Positions 1-12,081 of a DNA stretch of 36,955 bases are shown here, piece by piece. The stretch covers positions 3,276 to 40,230 of the forward strand of contig NW_014013496.1 in assembly GCF_000611645.1 (NCBI RefSeq). The letters run 5' to 3'. Position 1 is the first letter of the stretch. Every line of letters begins with the position of its first letter. The notes under the pieces were generated by a model, which worked only from the letters and a program-made list of their open reading frames with translations, was not told the DNA's origin and did no database searches. The stretch is from Monoraphidium neglectum. Lineage: Eukaryota; Chlorophyta; Chlorophyceae; Sphaeropleales; Selenastraceae. The translations under genes were made by a program, and so were the position numbers.

Positions 1-3000
1 GGGCCCTGTCAGGACCTCCTGAAGGTTGCAGGGGGTGGGGTGGGGTGGGGTGGTAACGGGTGGGTTGGGGTCGGGGCAAGGGGCACCTATGAGTGGGATG
101 GCCAAGCTGGGCTGGATTTCGTGAAGAGGGGGTGGGGCTGGGGGGCCAGGTAATGGGTCGGGCAGTTCTGAGGGGCGGGCGGCAGGACACAAGCCCTATG
201 GAACGGAAGGCATCGAGAACGCCCACGCGTCCAGACAGAGGGAAGGAAGGCAGCTCGGCGCCGGACGGGCTTGCGCGGAGCAGGAGCGCCACTGGCTTGC
301 TCGCGGCCCTCCTCTGGACCCAGGGCAGACTCGGTTTGCCACAAAGTGTGGGCCACGCACACGGCGCCCACCACTCACGGGAGCCATGTAGAAGCTGGTG
401 CCGACGTCCCCCTTGAGTTTCTGGCCTTGGCGGAAGAAGTCCGCATAGCCCCAGTCCGCGATCTTGAGGGGCGCCGAGTCGGAGGTATCCGCCAGCAGGC
501 AGTTGTCAGGCTGCCAGTGCAGGCAGTGCCAAGGGGTATGGTCGCCCAGGCGGGCGTTGTGGGTCGGGGCGTCAGGATGGGGTGGACGAGGCGAGACGCA
601 GCCCACAGGGCGTGGGCGTAGGGAGCAGGAATGAAGGGGCAGGTGCGGGTCCCGCAAGGAACCGGCGCAGGCAGGGGTATGGAGGGGCGTCTTGCGCGCA
701 CACGGATGCGCACGAGCCACGGCTGTGCAGCAGAGACACGTTTGGGTGGCCAGAGGGCGGCGGCACATCTGCCGGCTGGCATTTCTGTTCTACTGCCTGT
801 GACCGGCACGGCCGAGCAGCCACACAAAGGTGCAAACACCCATGCGCACACCAAAATGCAGCCGTGCGCGCGGGGCCGGACCTTGATGTCTCTGTGCATG
901 CAGCCCATGTCGTGGGAGTAGGCTATGACCTCCAGCACGGTGCGGATGGCGGCGGCCGCGTCGCGCTCGGTGTAGTGGCCCTGCGGGACGGGCGGCGGGG
1001 CGGGGGGTCACGTGCGTTCAGAGGGTGTGCGGCGTGCAGAGGTTTACCCAGCGCCCGCGGCAAGCCTGCCGCCCGCGGGCTCGTGCGCAGGCAGGTGAGC
1101 CATGCGAGGCGCCCGGCCAGGCGAGTGCGCGTCTCGGGATGCTGTGGCAACCTGCTGCTGAGGCGTTTGGGTTCAGCAAAGTTGCCAGCGAGGCTAGCTA
1201 CCGAGAGGAGTCCTCCAAACACACGCGACGCATGCCAGCGCCCTCGACCGATCGGGTTACAAAGCTTTACTGACCAGGGGCTTCCGTCAAGGACCCCAGT
1301 TGGCGGCAGCATGCATTCCTGGCGCCCGCACCTTGTCGATGATGCGTTTGACCAGATCGCCCCCCTCACAGTACTCCATCACAATGTGCACCTGAGAAGT
1401 CAAACAGGCGCGAACAGGGGGCAGCGTTAGAGGGGCGCGGTTGCATTTCAAATCGACCGTCGGTGTAGGCCTGCGCGTTGCCAAGCGGGTGCACGCCGCT
1501 GGGCTGTGCTGCGTGCGAGGGTGCCGTGCAAACTCAGCAGGAGGGGCCCAGGCTGTCGCCTGAAGGCACGGTCTCTTGCGGAGGACAGGAGTGCGAGCTG
1601 CACCCCCGCCTGGCCACGGCAGCAGGGCGGCGCCGTCCGGCGCGGCGCCCCCCCAAGCGGTCGGTTGCAGCATGCTGAGCAGGCGTGCAGCAGCCCCTTC
1701 CTCTCCTCAGGCCCCATTGTCACCATCACCCCGTCATTTCTGGCCCCTCTCACATAAGCATTGTCCTCAAACGCGTCAACCACCTCCACGATATTGGGGT
1801 GGACTTTGAGGGGGGAAGGTGGAACAACAGGGTTTTGAGCTCAAGGTTTGGTGTGGATTCCCCAGAGCAACAGCCGCTCGCTGTCCCAGTGGGTGCGGCG
1901 CAGCGGTGAGGGTCAAAGGAGGGGGAGCAGCGCAGCAGGCATTGCGCCGATGGAGCCGCCAGCCGCTGCAGCTGCTGCACCAATCCATGGCGCCTGCCCT
2001 CCCACACTTGCGCGGCTTCGCGAGCACACGCATTTGCACATCCCGCCTCTGAGTGCCCCTGCATTCTGGCCCCACCGACGCACCAGCACGCAGAGCTGCA
2101 GCTGCTTATGTTCCCTCGCCCCCTCGCCTGGACTAGGATGAATTTTGTCGTGGACACAACCCAGCCAAGCCCTCAGGCAGGCCAGCAGATGACGCCACAA
2201 ATACCCCTCACCTGCCAGGTGCAGCATCACATCCAGCTCCTTGCGCACGTCAACAGCATCCCCGGCCCCCTCCACCCGTCGCTTCAGGATGCTCTTGCAG
2301 GCCCGCTTCGCGCCACTGGCCTTGTCGGTCGCGATGCGCATGGTGGCGAATGCGCCGCGGCCGATGACATCACCCAGGTCGTACCTGGCTGTACGTCGAG
2401 AATCAAGGGCGCATTGGTGTACATGTTGGTGCATGTGTGTATTTATGTGTCTGCGCACGTGTGCGTATGTGTGTGTGGGCGTGTGTGAGTGTGTGCGTGT
2501 GTGTGTGCAAGATAGAGAGAGATTGTGTGTGTGTGTGTGTGTATGCGGGCGTGTATGACAGAGATTGTGTTTGATCATGCGATATATGTGGAGGGATGAC
2601 GACGTGACTGTGGGTGCGTGAGTGTTGCAATCTGCATGCTGTGCTGCCAGTGCTGCCCATTTCAACGACAGAGGATGTTTGGGAACAAGGAAGTCCCACG
2701 CTAATGGTGTGTGTGCTTCGGTTTCCGTGCCTGCACGCTGATGGTTGGTAGCGAGGTGCGAGGCAACTGATCGGGTGGCGGGTATCTGCATGCTCGGCCC
2801 ACCAGTTATGTCAGTCGACAGCGCCTGGCCGAGCAGTGGGTGCTTCATGGGGGTCGCGGAGTGTGGCTTGATGGCGGGCTGGGGCGGTGAGGGTGATTGA
2901 GGGTCAGAGGTTGGGTGGCAGGTGTGATTGTGACAGGATGGGGGTGTGGGTGGGGGTGATAGGGAGGGGGTGGGCCAGGAGTTGGAAGGGCACGCTCGCC

Positions 3001-3232
3001 TGGAATCGGCATATTGGCTGTAATTTTATGTGCTGATGCGAGGGCTTCAGCGCTCTGATAGGGTGCACACTCGCAAAGGCAGCTGCATGCGCACACCAAG
3101 GGCGGGCGCAGTCAGCCGCTGCACCTCGTCAGGGGCGGCTTCTGCCTCCGCGCCCTCTTCGTCCACGTGTGGCTCATCGGGCTGCTTTTCGTCTTTCACG
3201 GTGGGCTTCGCGCAGCAGTTGAGGTTGCCCAT
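1..3232 (-). CDS. CDPK/CAMK-like Ser/Thr protein kinase, 5' part (3' end outside window)
   Basis: Seven exons on the minus strand: 3097-3232, 2212-2388, 1754-1803, 1332-1391, 882-980, 379-510 and 1-18, giving 224 codons before the window edge. All junctions keep frame and have GT-AG ends. The start is the ATG at 3232, because MGNLNCC is a classic N-myristoylation (Gly2) and palmitoylation (Cys6, Cys7) motif, which suggests a membrane-bound kinase. In order one sees the glycine loop (IGRGAFATM), the ATP lysine (RACKSI), the helix-C glutamate (VRKELDVM), the hinge (HIVMEYCEGGDL), the catalytic loop (CMHRDIKPDN), and the activation segment ending GTSFYMAPEVLTGP. The acidic linker after the N-terminus fits a variable CDPK N-domain. 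The magnesium-binding DFG triplet reads DWG (KIADWGYADFF, near 455-475). Family knowledge: CDPKs phosphorylate Ser/Thr in response to calcium through C-terminal EF hands. Those would lie outside the window, so CDPK versus another CAMK cannot be settled here. Confidence 0.88.
31..76 (+). repeat. G-rich GGGGT-type tract in kinase intron 6
   Basis: Five runs of three or more G separated by single T or short spacers, followed by further G runs. It lies just upstream (on the kinase strand) of the acceptor for exon 7 and could form a G-quadruplex on the plus strand; on the kinase sense strand it is a C-rich polypyrimidine-like stretch. Confidence 0.6.
2417..2556. repeat. Imperfect (TG)n microsatellite in kinase intron 1
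   Basis: Interrupted GT repeats with a short GA stretch. They begin about 30 bases upstream, on the sense strand, of the exon 2 acceptor at 2389-2390. On the kinase sense strand the repeat reads (CA)n and abuts the branch-point zone. Confidence 0.85.
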
Positions 3233-3876
3233 TGTTGCGATTCAAGAAACTAATTGTCCATGAGATCGCTGTAGACGGGAGATTACTGGTAGTTTGATTG
3301 CTCTTACGCACCAACCGATACCGTACGCTTCAAGCAGTCTTGGGACGATCAAGTGCAGCACGCGACCAAAGGAGCCGGGCGCCACCCCGCAAGTCCCGCT
3401 CACGCGTCGCTGCGTCACTCTGTGGTGCGCCCAAAGGATTAAAGAAGGCCAGCTGGCCAACCTAAATCAGCACCGTTGCTAAATGATGATGGCATTGTAT
3501 AACAACACCCCTAACACTGCGTCCAACACGCGCAAGCAAAGGCCTGGTCAAAGGGGGTTGGTGGCAGTTGCTTGCAGCAGCCCTTGCAACCTGCAATGCG
3601 TTGCGCTCAAGAAATCCCATTTGATCAACAGTTGAAAACGCACGATTAACGTGTCCAGCACTTCGACAGTGCGACCCGCCACACTCGCGTTTGCATTGGC
3701 AGCGGTCAAGATCATCCCCAGCCGCATGTGTTCGCTGTGTCCGAAGGATCCTGCCTTGCGATCTACACAGCGCTTGCAACCCAGCCGTACAACTGGGAAA
3801 CCCCAGCTATTGAGCAGAACGCAGCGCCCTCAACACGCGCAGCAGAATTGAATTGCTGACAGTCGGCCGGCCGCCC
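3233..3876. other. Intergenic: kinase promoter side and helicase 3' side
   Basis: 644 bases between the kinase start codon and the helicase stop codon, which are in tandem on the minus strand. It should hold the helicase 3' UTR and the kinase promoter and 5' UTR. I found no recognisable coding motif and no TGTAA on the minus strand. The short open frames here show no family resemblance. Confidence 0.6.
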
Positions 3877-6800
3877 CTAGCCGCAGCCGCCAGCCGCGTA
3901 GTGCCTCAGGACCCCCGCCCACACGCCGCCCGCCCCCGCCGCCATTTTCCGGCTGCCCACCACCACGCACAGGTGCTTCGCGCGCGACACGGCCACATTA
4001 ATGCGGCGCGCGTCCTTGAAAAACGCGCTGAGCCGCGCAGTGCTCGTGCGCACTGGGGACAGCACCACGAGGTCAGCCTCTGAGCCCTGGGCCGCGTCGA
4101 CCGACAGCGCCTGCACACGGCCGGCGGCGGCCGGCCCCGGAAGGCGCTGCTCCAGCAGCGACTGCAGCAGGTCGCGCTGCCTGTTGTAGAACGTGATGAT
4201 GAACGCCGTCGGGTTGGGGACGCCCTGCGTGGCAGAGTCGGTGGCGGTGAAGCAAAAGGGGGGGCCGCACGACAGGCCCAAAGCGAACTTCACTGTTTAG
4301 CTGTGCTAGCGTCCACGCTGCTCCGCCCGTGCCGCACACCGCGCGGCAAACTGCCCAGCTTTGTGTTTAGCAGGGAGATGTCAACGTTGTTTGCAGGCAA
4401 CCACTGATAACTATAATGCAGGTAAATGCCAGCGCGAGCGCGAGCCGCCTCAGCAGGCGCAACACTCGCTCCTGCGCCTCCGCCGGGCCGGCGACACTGG
4501 TAACCCTGTGCAGCTGCTCACCGCCGCCTCGAGCTGCGCCAGGCTCGTCTCCAGCCGGGCGACGGCTGCCAGTGCCTCGCCCTCGTTCCTGAAGCCGCCG
4601 CCGAGGACCTTTTCCTCCTGGCCCTCGGGGCAGTCCACCCATGACACCGCCTGGCGGGGCGAAATTTTGCAGGTTGCGGACCAAAGCAGTGAGCTGTGGC
4701 TGCTTCAATAGGTTTCGAACTCCAATCTGAAACAGGTGCGCGCGGCAAGGGTGGCAGCCTCACATTTTTTTGCGAACCGTCATGTCAGTGGGCGCAACAC
4801 AGATACGCTCACTCGACCCGCGCACCGGCTTCACGCGGCGCCTGGTCTGCTCCACCTGTGGGGCGTCTTCAGGCGGCCTCCGTAGAATTGCTGAGACACC
4901 TGGTGGCGGTTGCCAGACACATTGTCCACGTCAAGAAAGCAGTTGATGCATAGGCGTGGGTTGACTGAGCAGACCTGCCCCCCATTATATTACATCACGC
5001 TATTCCAGCAGCGACGGGAGAAACCCTCGCTCCTCAAAGCGGTAACGCCCCTAACCGTAAAGGCCAGAGGAGAAAGCAGGTGCGGCCAAGTCGGGAAGAC
5101 CTGCCCCCCATAAAAAGCAATGGCGGCTGAAGTGCCACTAGTGCAGTACTGCTCGCAAAGATCAGCCCCACCTTGCCCTTGGGCACCCACACATCGACCC
5201 CGCCAGACAACTCAAAAGCTATACAATTCACAAGGACATCAAATGCAAAATATGGGCGTCCAGTGGCGGCCCATTGGCTGTCGCTGTGATGCACACACAG
5301 CTCCACAATTTCAAAGCAAACATGTTCCATTCCATCTGCTCTCCCGGGCCACCCCGCGCCGGGTCGTGGCGCGAACGCCATTGCGCTCACCAGCTTGCAG
5401 ATGGCGGGGCTCATCCTGTACTGCAGCTCCAGCATGGCCGGCGTCACGCCGCACGCCACCATGCGCTCCATCAAAGACCTGCGGCGCGTTGGAAGAGTCA
5501 CTGGCGCGGTGCTGTGCCTCCGCGGTGATCCCCAGGGAGCACCGAGGCCGCTGCAGTCAGGCCCGTGCAGCTGCCAGCATATGCGCCTTGAATGGTCTGG
5601 TGTCTTGATGTGATGAGCCCAGGGAACAGCGCCAGACGCAGTCAACCAGCAGTGTGGTTGCAGGTGAGCGCGCAGCAATGCACACCGCAGCAGTTGTGTC
5701 AACACCCCTAGGAGCAGTGCCAACCAGATTGCCAGGCAGCCGGGCGTGCAACTGGCAGCCCCCGGGGCGACGCGCCTGCAGTGGTTGTGCAGGCCGCTGC
5801 CCTTGGGGTGCTCTGGCCCGACCGCGCTGAACGCTGGCAGCTGCTTGTGGTCCCCGAGCAGCACCATGTCGCTTGGCTGCAGCAGCAGCAGCACCGGCAC
5901 GCACGACTCCAGCACGCAGCCGGCCTCGTCCATCACCACGGCGTCGATGCGGGGGGACGCCTGACATGGCGTGACAGGCCAGGGAGCAGGGCATATGGGA
6001 TTGCAGAGGAGCTAACAATGCGGCAGGCATGGACGTACGCAAGGGCTTGGACAGGGGCAGGCCCGAGGCAGAGGCTCGGAGCGAGGGGAGTGCAGAGCTG
6101 CGGGCACGCCAGCTGTTGGCCCCTGGTTACTAATGTAGTACGGCACCTGTCAAGTCGGGTGCCCGCTTTCACACCACCTACCTCGCCCTGGTCCTCGGTG
6201 AAGTATGACTGCAGCTCTTCCATCATCCTGCGGCAAGGAAGTGATACATATTCGAGTGCACGTGTTTGATTTTGGGGGAGGGGGGGGGTAAGCAGGCAGG
6301 GCAGGGCAGGGGCTGTTGCTGGCCACAACATCAGAATGTTTCGGGCATCAGCTCAGGTGTATGCACGTGGTTGTCTGATTTGAGCTGCCTGTGCTGGCTG
6401 CTCATGTGCGGCACCTGGTAAAGCAAGCGATTGAACCCCTTGTGCTGCCTTTGTCCAAGCAGACCCAATAAATGCAACTCAATGCTTGCTTCAACACACT
6501 TGGCATGAGACACCCGGCACAACCCTGCACCTGGAGGTGGCGTGCACTGTTGCAAGGTAGGCCCGCGCATTGCGCAGGATGTCGCGCCCGGCCGCGTGGC
6601 GCACGCTCGGCAGGATGCGGGCTGCCAGGGTGCCCTGGATCTCCGAGAGTGCGCGGCGCACCTTGCAGACAAACGACTGTTAAATGGTGAGTCGTGCGTT
6701 GGGTGTGAGTCTGGAGCAAAGAGCGTGTGTGTGACAGAGCCAGCGGCTGCCAAGGCAGCAGCGCTGGATTAGCCAGCCGCGGTATGCTGGGCCGCCTGGC

Positions 6801-8079
6801 GCAAACGAGCTTGCAGCAACGAGAAAGGCTGGGCAACAAACTTTGACCACCAATCCATACCAAAAAACGCCTCCAAGCACATCCCAGCCCGCCAATGCAA
6901 GGCGGCGGCTGCATGACGCTGCTAAATCATGCCTGTGTCATGCACCCACAGTGTCTAGCAGGCGTCCCTGCTCACCAGGCCCCAGGCGACGTTGAGGATG
7001 CCACCGGCCCCCCCCAGCAGGCCGGTGCTGCGCCCCACAATCGATCCAGACATTGACCGTCCGTGCGGCACGCGCCGCGCGCTGCCGGTCACCCCCGCAG
7101 ACGCATTGTCCAGGCAGATCTGCAGGAAAGCTCTGCGCCAGCGGCGCCGGGCGGCCTCTCCACTGACGCCCCTGCGGCTCTGAGTCGCGGCGTCTGCTCG
7201 GGCGAATCCGGAGCCCCTGGCGTGCACATGTCGGGTGCAGTGAGCAGGGGCCGTGAGTGCAACAGTGATTGTGGAACATTCAGGTTGACAGAGTGACGGA
7301 GGTACAAGCAACATGGATGGTCTCATGCGCAAGCACCCCAGAGCTGGTCTTGAAAGCACTCGTCCCAGTGCGCACGGCCGGCCCTGCTGGATGCACCCTG
7401 AATCCTGCAGCTTCCCACGCACCACAGGTTCCGGTGCAGCGCCTGCAGCTGCTGCGAGACCGCTTCGACCTTTGACACGATGCTCTCCAAGACAGACTGC
7501 TTGCGAAGCCACCACACCTGCACGCGCGGATTGCGGCACACGACAGTGCAGTAATGGCACCATTGCATGCAGTTTGAGCTGCAAAAAGAAAGGCGCAAAT
7601 GCCAAAAAGAGCTGGCCAGCGGCGCAATTAAGAATGTGTGGCTTTTCTGTCAGGTGCAAGAAGGCCCAGCAAGTGCGGCCTCGTACGCACCACCTCCTCG
7701 TGGCGCTCGATGCGCTCGACCAGGGTGTGCTGCACCGCGTCGACGCACAGGCGGCTGCGGTTGCCGAACACGACGATGCCCCCCTGGAGGTTGGCCAGCT
7801 GCGGGATTATGTGGCAGCAGGCAGGCCCAGCAAATGATTGTTGAGTGCCATATTTGTCGTTGCAACCATTGGTTGGCAGCCATGGCTGGAGATCCCACTT
7901 TTTTTGGTATTTTTTGTGTGTAAAGAGCCATGCTGGATCAAGGACCATCCACCTTGGGGACCTGGGCATCCACAGCCTTGTTCCGCTCGCACGTCACCAA
8001 CACCTGCAGGTGTGTTTGTGTGTGTGTGCTCTTGTGCGTGCGTGTGTGTGTGTGTGTGTGTGTGCGTGCGCGCGCGCGC

Positions 8080-8118
<39 letters not shown>

Positions 8119-10551
8119 TGTGTGTGTGTGTGTGTGTTTGTGTGTGTGTGTACGTGCTCTTGTGTGTGTGTTTGGGTGTGTGCGCGCGCGTGCAAGCGTG
8201 CGTGCACACCCATGCACATGTGCGTGCACGCCTGGGGTCACCCTTCAACATGAGAACAGGGTAAGGTCATAAGCATTTTTTGAGGAGGGTGAAGCAGCCC
8301 TCTGATGAGGTGTGACAATCATTTTTGAGCATATGCATAAACAGCACAAACACAAGCACACACGCGCACACACACAGACCCGCACACACCTTCTGTTGTA
8401 CTCTGGTGCGCATCGTGATGAGGTGGAAGACGGTGGTGCTTTTGCCGGTGCCTGGCGGCCCCTGGATGGCGCTCAGGCCGCCGCTCAGGCCCCTCACCGC
8501 TTTGAGCTGGCTGGCATTGATGGGGATCTGGCTGTGAGCTGCGCACTCAAAGCAGGAAAGTTGCAGCAGTGATGAGGCGGTAAGAATAGCGTAAACCAGG
8601 CAGTGGGGCAATTCAGCGCAGCTTGCAAACCGTCTGGAACGCGCATGCAATCGGGCGTACCGGCCAGAGGCAGGTGCTCGCGGGCACTTTTGCCCGGCTG
8701 CCCTCCTCACGCTTCAGGGCTGCGCAGAGCGCGCTGGCGCTTGCAGAGGCGCGCTGGCTGGGGTCGGCGATCTGCGCCAGAAGGGAACGCGTGCCGGCGA
8801 CGAGGGTGCCGTTCATATTTTTTATGAGCAGATCCTGTGGTCGGGCGTGCAAGACGCAGTGAACATGATTGGACGTCATGTGCGTCGAATTCAGGTGAGG
8901 AGTTTTTTTGTGCGGGAGCGCAATGCTTGCAGAAGTGCTGCTGGCCTGCGAGCGCATGGCTGCCACAAGCGTGCTGCACGAGACGTGTCTGCCTGCACAA
9001 TGCTTTCTGCCACGTGCAAGGTGCCGTGACCCAGAAAGAAGCGGGATTCGAGGAATTGATAATCACAAACTGTCCGTTGGCGCACAGGTCCCAGTGTGCA
9101 CCTGGGCCGCACATGTGCGGAGGGGCCACGCACCAGCCAAGCAAGAAAGCAAGCGCTTCGTTCTGTTTTTACTATCACAGACAAGCGCACCTGTGCTGCC
9201 GAGTAATCCTGCAGGAAGCTACCGATGAACCCCAGTGACCGCACCCTGCCGGGCGAGGCCCGGAGCCACTCTGCATCTGCGTGTTGCAGGCGCACGGCGA
9301 TGACGTCCGGCGTGCCGTCGTCCTGCTTCAGGCGAATGCCCACCAGCATCTGACGCACGCTGTCAACCTGCGTGCGCAGGCACGAGTATGTGTGTGTGTG
9401 TGTGTGTGTGTGTTTTTGTGTGTGTGTGTGTGTGTGTGCGCGCGCGCGCGCGTGCGCGTGTGCGGGCGTGCGGGCGTGCGGGCGTGTAGGCGTGCGGGCG
9501 TGCGGGCGTGCGGGCGTGCGGGCGTGCGTGCACGCGTGTTGCACGCATGTGTGTGTGTGTGTGTGTGTGTGTGCACTGTTTTCACAAACAAACGCAAGCA
9601 AGGGTTTTTCTCTCTCGAGGTTTGGAAAAAAGGTCAAGCAAGGGATGAGGGGAGGTGAAACACATAGAGCAGCACATCACCGTCAGATGCACCCCTTGGG
9701 GCCAGGCTTGCTGGCTGGCGGCTGCGATCAGCGGCCAAGTGCAGCTGCGCCTGCTGACAGGCGTTGCCCTTGGAGGCCTCCTGAACGAGGTTTTCAATAA
9801 CGGCCACCTGCAGGGCGTGTTTGCTCCAGTTGTCTCCTTCGATGAAATCGGCGTCTTCGACACGCAGCCGCACGGTCACTGCGCGGGGCACCATCGGGGA
9901 CGCTGCATCGGAGGGCGAGGAGTAGGCGTCTGCCACAGCGAGCGCGCTGGGGCCGCCGCTGGCGTCCTCAATGGTCAGCAGCTGGAAGGGCTTCCAGGCG
10001 TCCGAGGGCGTCTTCCTGTACGCCTCCAGCACAGACACCTGGGCAGCACGGCGAGCGCAGAAGCGTGCAGAAGGTAGGCTTGGGGGAGATTACTGCATGC
10101 CGCAGCTCGGGGTATCATGCGACTTCGGCAAACGAAGCCGAGCGGGGGCCCCACCTTCCTTGGCACTGTGGATGGTTACCAGCATGGGCGACGGCGCGCG
10201 TAATCTTGCACACATTTCCTCACGCATGCACAACTACAGTGCTGGTCCAGCTACAGGAACTCTTGATCCCAGCCGGCCACACAGCTAGCAACATCTGCGC
10301 GCCAGCCAGTTGAGCAGACACCCGGCGGGGGCTGACCCAGCTGGAGCAGCTGCTGCCCCACCTTGCAGCTACGCCTGCTGTGCCTGCAAATGCAAACCCA
10401 CCCTGAACTCCTTGTCGACGTGAGCCTGCATCTGCCTCAGGTCGTGCTGGCTGCTTGAGAAGCTGGAGGGGATGTCTTCAACGTCCTCATGGCTGGAGAA
10501 GCCGGCGCGCATGTGGGAATTCCCGCACATGATACGAGTGTGACGCAGCAT
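3877..10551 (-). CDS. UPF1/SEN1-like superfamily 1 helicase
   Basis: Proposed 17 exons (minus strand): 10402-10551, 9676-10038, 9191-9367, 9031-9069, 8661-8834, 8390-8527, 7962-8003, 7694-7798, 7419-7517, 6976-7119, 6531-6676, 6182-6227, 5776-5960, 5391-5478, 4856-4899, 4522-4693 and 3877-4224. Phases join throughout, giving about 819 residues. SF1B motifs appear in order: NASQLKAV (Q-like), [10 protein letters not shown] (Walker A, near 8435-8462), [12 protein letters not shown] (Ia), DAVVMDEAG (II), [11 protein letters not shown] (III), LELQYRMSP (IV), [21 protein letters not shown] (V) and [19 protein letters not shown] (VI). These establish an ATP-dependent nucleic-acid helicase. No zinc finger, RNase or other accessory domain is visible, so substrate and compartment are unknown. 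The N-terminal 230 residues resemble nothing I recognise. Weak points: the start (in-frame ATGs at 10551, 10530 and 10512), the end of exon 2, the join after exon 9, and exons 15-16. Intron 13 appears to be GC-AG. Confidence 0.85.
5479..5775 (-). other. Probable GC-AG intron in the helicase
   Basis: Exon 13 ends TGCAG and the next bases are GCGCGT. No in-frame GT donor of phase 2 gives a better join. Using the GC donor yields GLHNHCRSLMERM, which matches the usual SF1 segment between motifs III and IV. A GT donor inside GCGTTC would delete residues after HKQLPA and fits less well. Confidence 0.5.
8010..8205. repeat. (TG)n plus (CGTG)n microsatellite in helicase intron 6
   Basis: Compound repeat: TG dinucleotides, then alternating CG, then a run of the tetranucleotide CGTG at about 8075-8120, then TG again. 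It starts within a few bases of the acceptor of exon 7 (exon begins at 8003 on the minus strand). Confidence 0.9.
9386..9575. repeat. (TG)n microsatellite with 8-bp GC-rich minisatellite in helicase intron 2
   Basis: TG repeats at 9386-9450 and 9547-9575 flank a CG-alternating stretch and about eight copies of an 8-bp unit GCGTGCGG (about 9461-9530). The block lies about 20 bases upstream (minus strand) of the exon 3 acceptor at 9368. Confidence 0.88.
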
Positions 10552-12081
10552 GAGGATACAGGGCACAGTTGGTGCACGATGGAGGCGCGGGTGCCGGGTG
10601 TGTGGTTCAGAGGGAGCACCAGCAGGGAATCATGACTGCACGGGTTGAGTCTCGACTATCTTGGATGGGGTTCGGCGGTTTCCAACGCCAACGTTGGGCT
10701 GGTCACAGATGATGAGCAACATGAATCACGCGTGAAGCTGGCAGCAGGGGTTGCTCACCGCCCCACCACGTGGGAGAAGTGTCCGTGAGCCCACCTGGCA
10801 CAGTCAGGTGGGATATCGCAGTCTTCCCTGCCGCGCTGCAGCAGCAGCCTCAACGAGGGTACATCAAAGCTGGCTGGGTGAGCGGCATGGGGGTGCCGGC
10901 CCCTGCGAAGCCCCCGCCCCCGGCTCCCGCCCTGCCTCGGCCACCTCCGCCCGTGCCTGTGCTGTGGATGGGCCTGCTGTGCCTCCCAGCCCCCAAGTAG
11001 TGGGATCGTGGCCGTCCTCGTGGAGTGAGCATCACGGGTTTGAGGTTCGCATGCAGGATTTATTTGAGGCCGCGTCTTGCCTCACTGTCTTTGTCAATGT
11101 CTTATTAGATAGCTTGAGTTTTGTACTTGGCTTAAGTAACCCTGCTCCATGATACCGCACTGTCCGTGGCCGTCACGGTGAACGAAATAGTCATGCCACG
11201 GGGCTTTATGATACTAGTCAGGCTGAGGGGTTACTCTCCCAGGCTTCCAGGACTGGGCCCTATGTCGATAGTCCTAGCAGCCTCACTCACCCCTCATTAC
11301 TGTCCCTTGACGAATGCAACGGTCAACTGACAGCCATCTTACCGTATGTCTGTCGCACAGAAATGGCGGTTCATGGGGGGACGTTGTTCCGTTCAGACAC
11401 AAGCCATCATTCCAGCAACTTTACACGTACAGCACGTAAGCACATCATGTCTGCAGTGCTGCCTTGTCATCCATGTGGGCTGCAGACTGTAGCTATTGCC
11501 CTGCGACCGGCGTCATCTGCGCCAGGGAGGATTGCAAGTTTACAAAAGTCGAGGCGTGCTGTAAGGAGCAGAAAATCACCATTTGCATTGGGGTCTAAGA
11601 AAAATTGTGGCATGCCAAGGCCTGGGGTGCATGGACGCCGTGAAGGGCGCCCTGCACCCTGCAGATCAGTTGAAATCTGACCAGGCACCTGCGGCCCATG
11701 CAGCAGCGGCACCCCGCCACACACCCTTGTGTCTTGTACCCGCAATGCACAGTCTTCATCACCTCACACAATTATTCCAAAAAATATCATACCAGCAAAT
11801 TGACAAGACATATGGGCGCCAAAAGCGTCCAGGCAAGGCCGCCACCGAATCATGGCACTGCGGCTTCGCCATGCACAGAGAGACGGCCTGCCAAGGAGTG
11901 CTTCATGGAACATCAAATGGTACAAGCGGCTGCGCCCAGCTATGCACGAAGGGGGGATCACACGTACAATATATGCCGCCGACGAGTGCACCGCCACGGG
12001 CCCCTGCTGACCCAGCAGGCCCGGGGCCAAGTTTGCGCCGCACGGCTCAAAAACACAAACGGACCGCCCCTGAGAGCTCCC
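10552..12081. other. Intergenic: helicase 5' side and panB 3' side
   Basis: About 1.5 kb between two tandem minus-strand genes. It should contain the helicase promoter and 5' UTR and the panB 3' UTR. On the plus strand a proline-rich open frame (10770-11000) ends in a stop but shows no family motif, so I do not call it a gene. Two TGTAA words on the minus strand (near 11540 and 11421) are possible but distant poly(A) signals for panB. Confidence 0.5.

Noticed and set aside
582..1430. 282-codon plus-strand open frame
   Set aside because: It is antisense to kinase exons 4 and 5 and their introns; no family motif, and it arises from GC-rich composition.
5034..5130. Minus-strand AIAFYGGQ peptide as a helicase exon
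   Set aside because: It resembles the FYGG motif but does not match phase with the upstream exon. The exon at 4856-4899 ([13 protein letters not shown]) joins in phase and fits better.
10770..11000. Proline-rich 76-codon plus-strand frame
   Set aside because: No partner exons, conserved motif or clear start context. It could be the end of an unrecognised gene but is not supportable.
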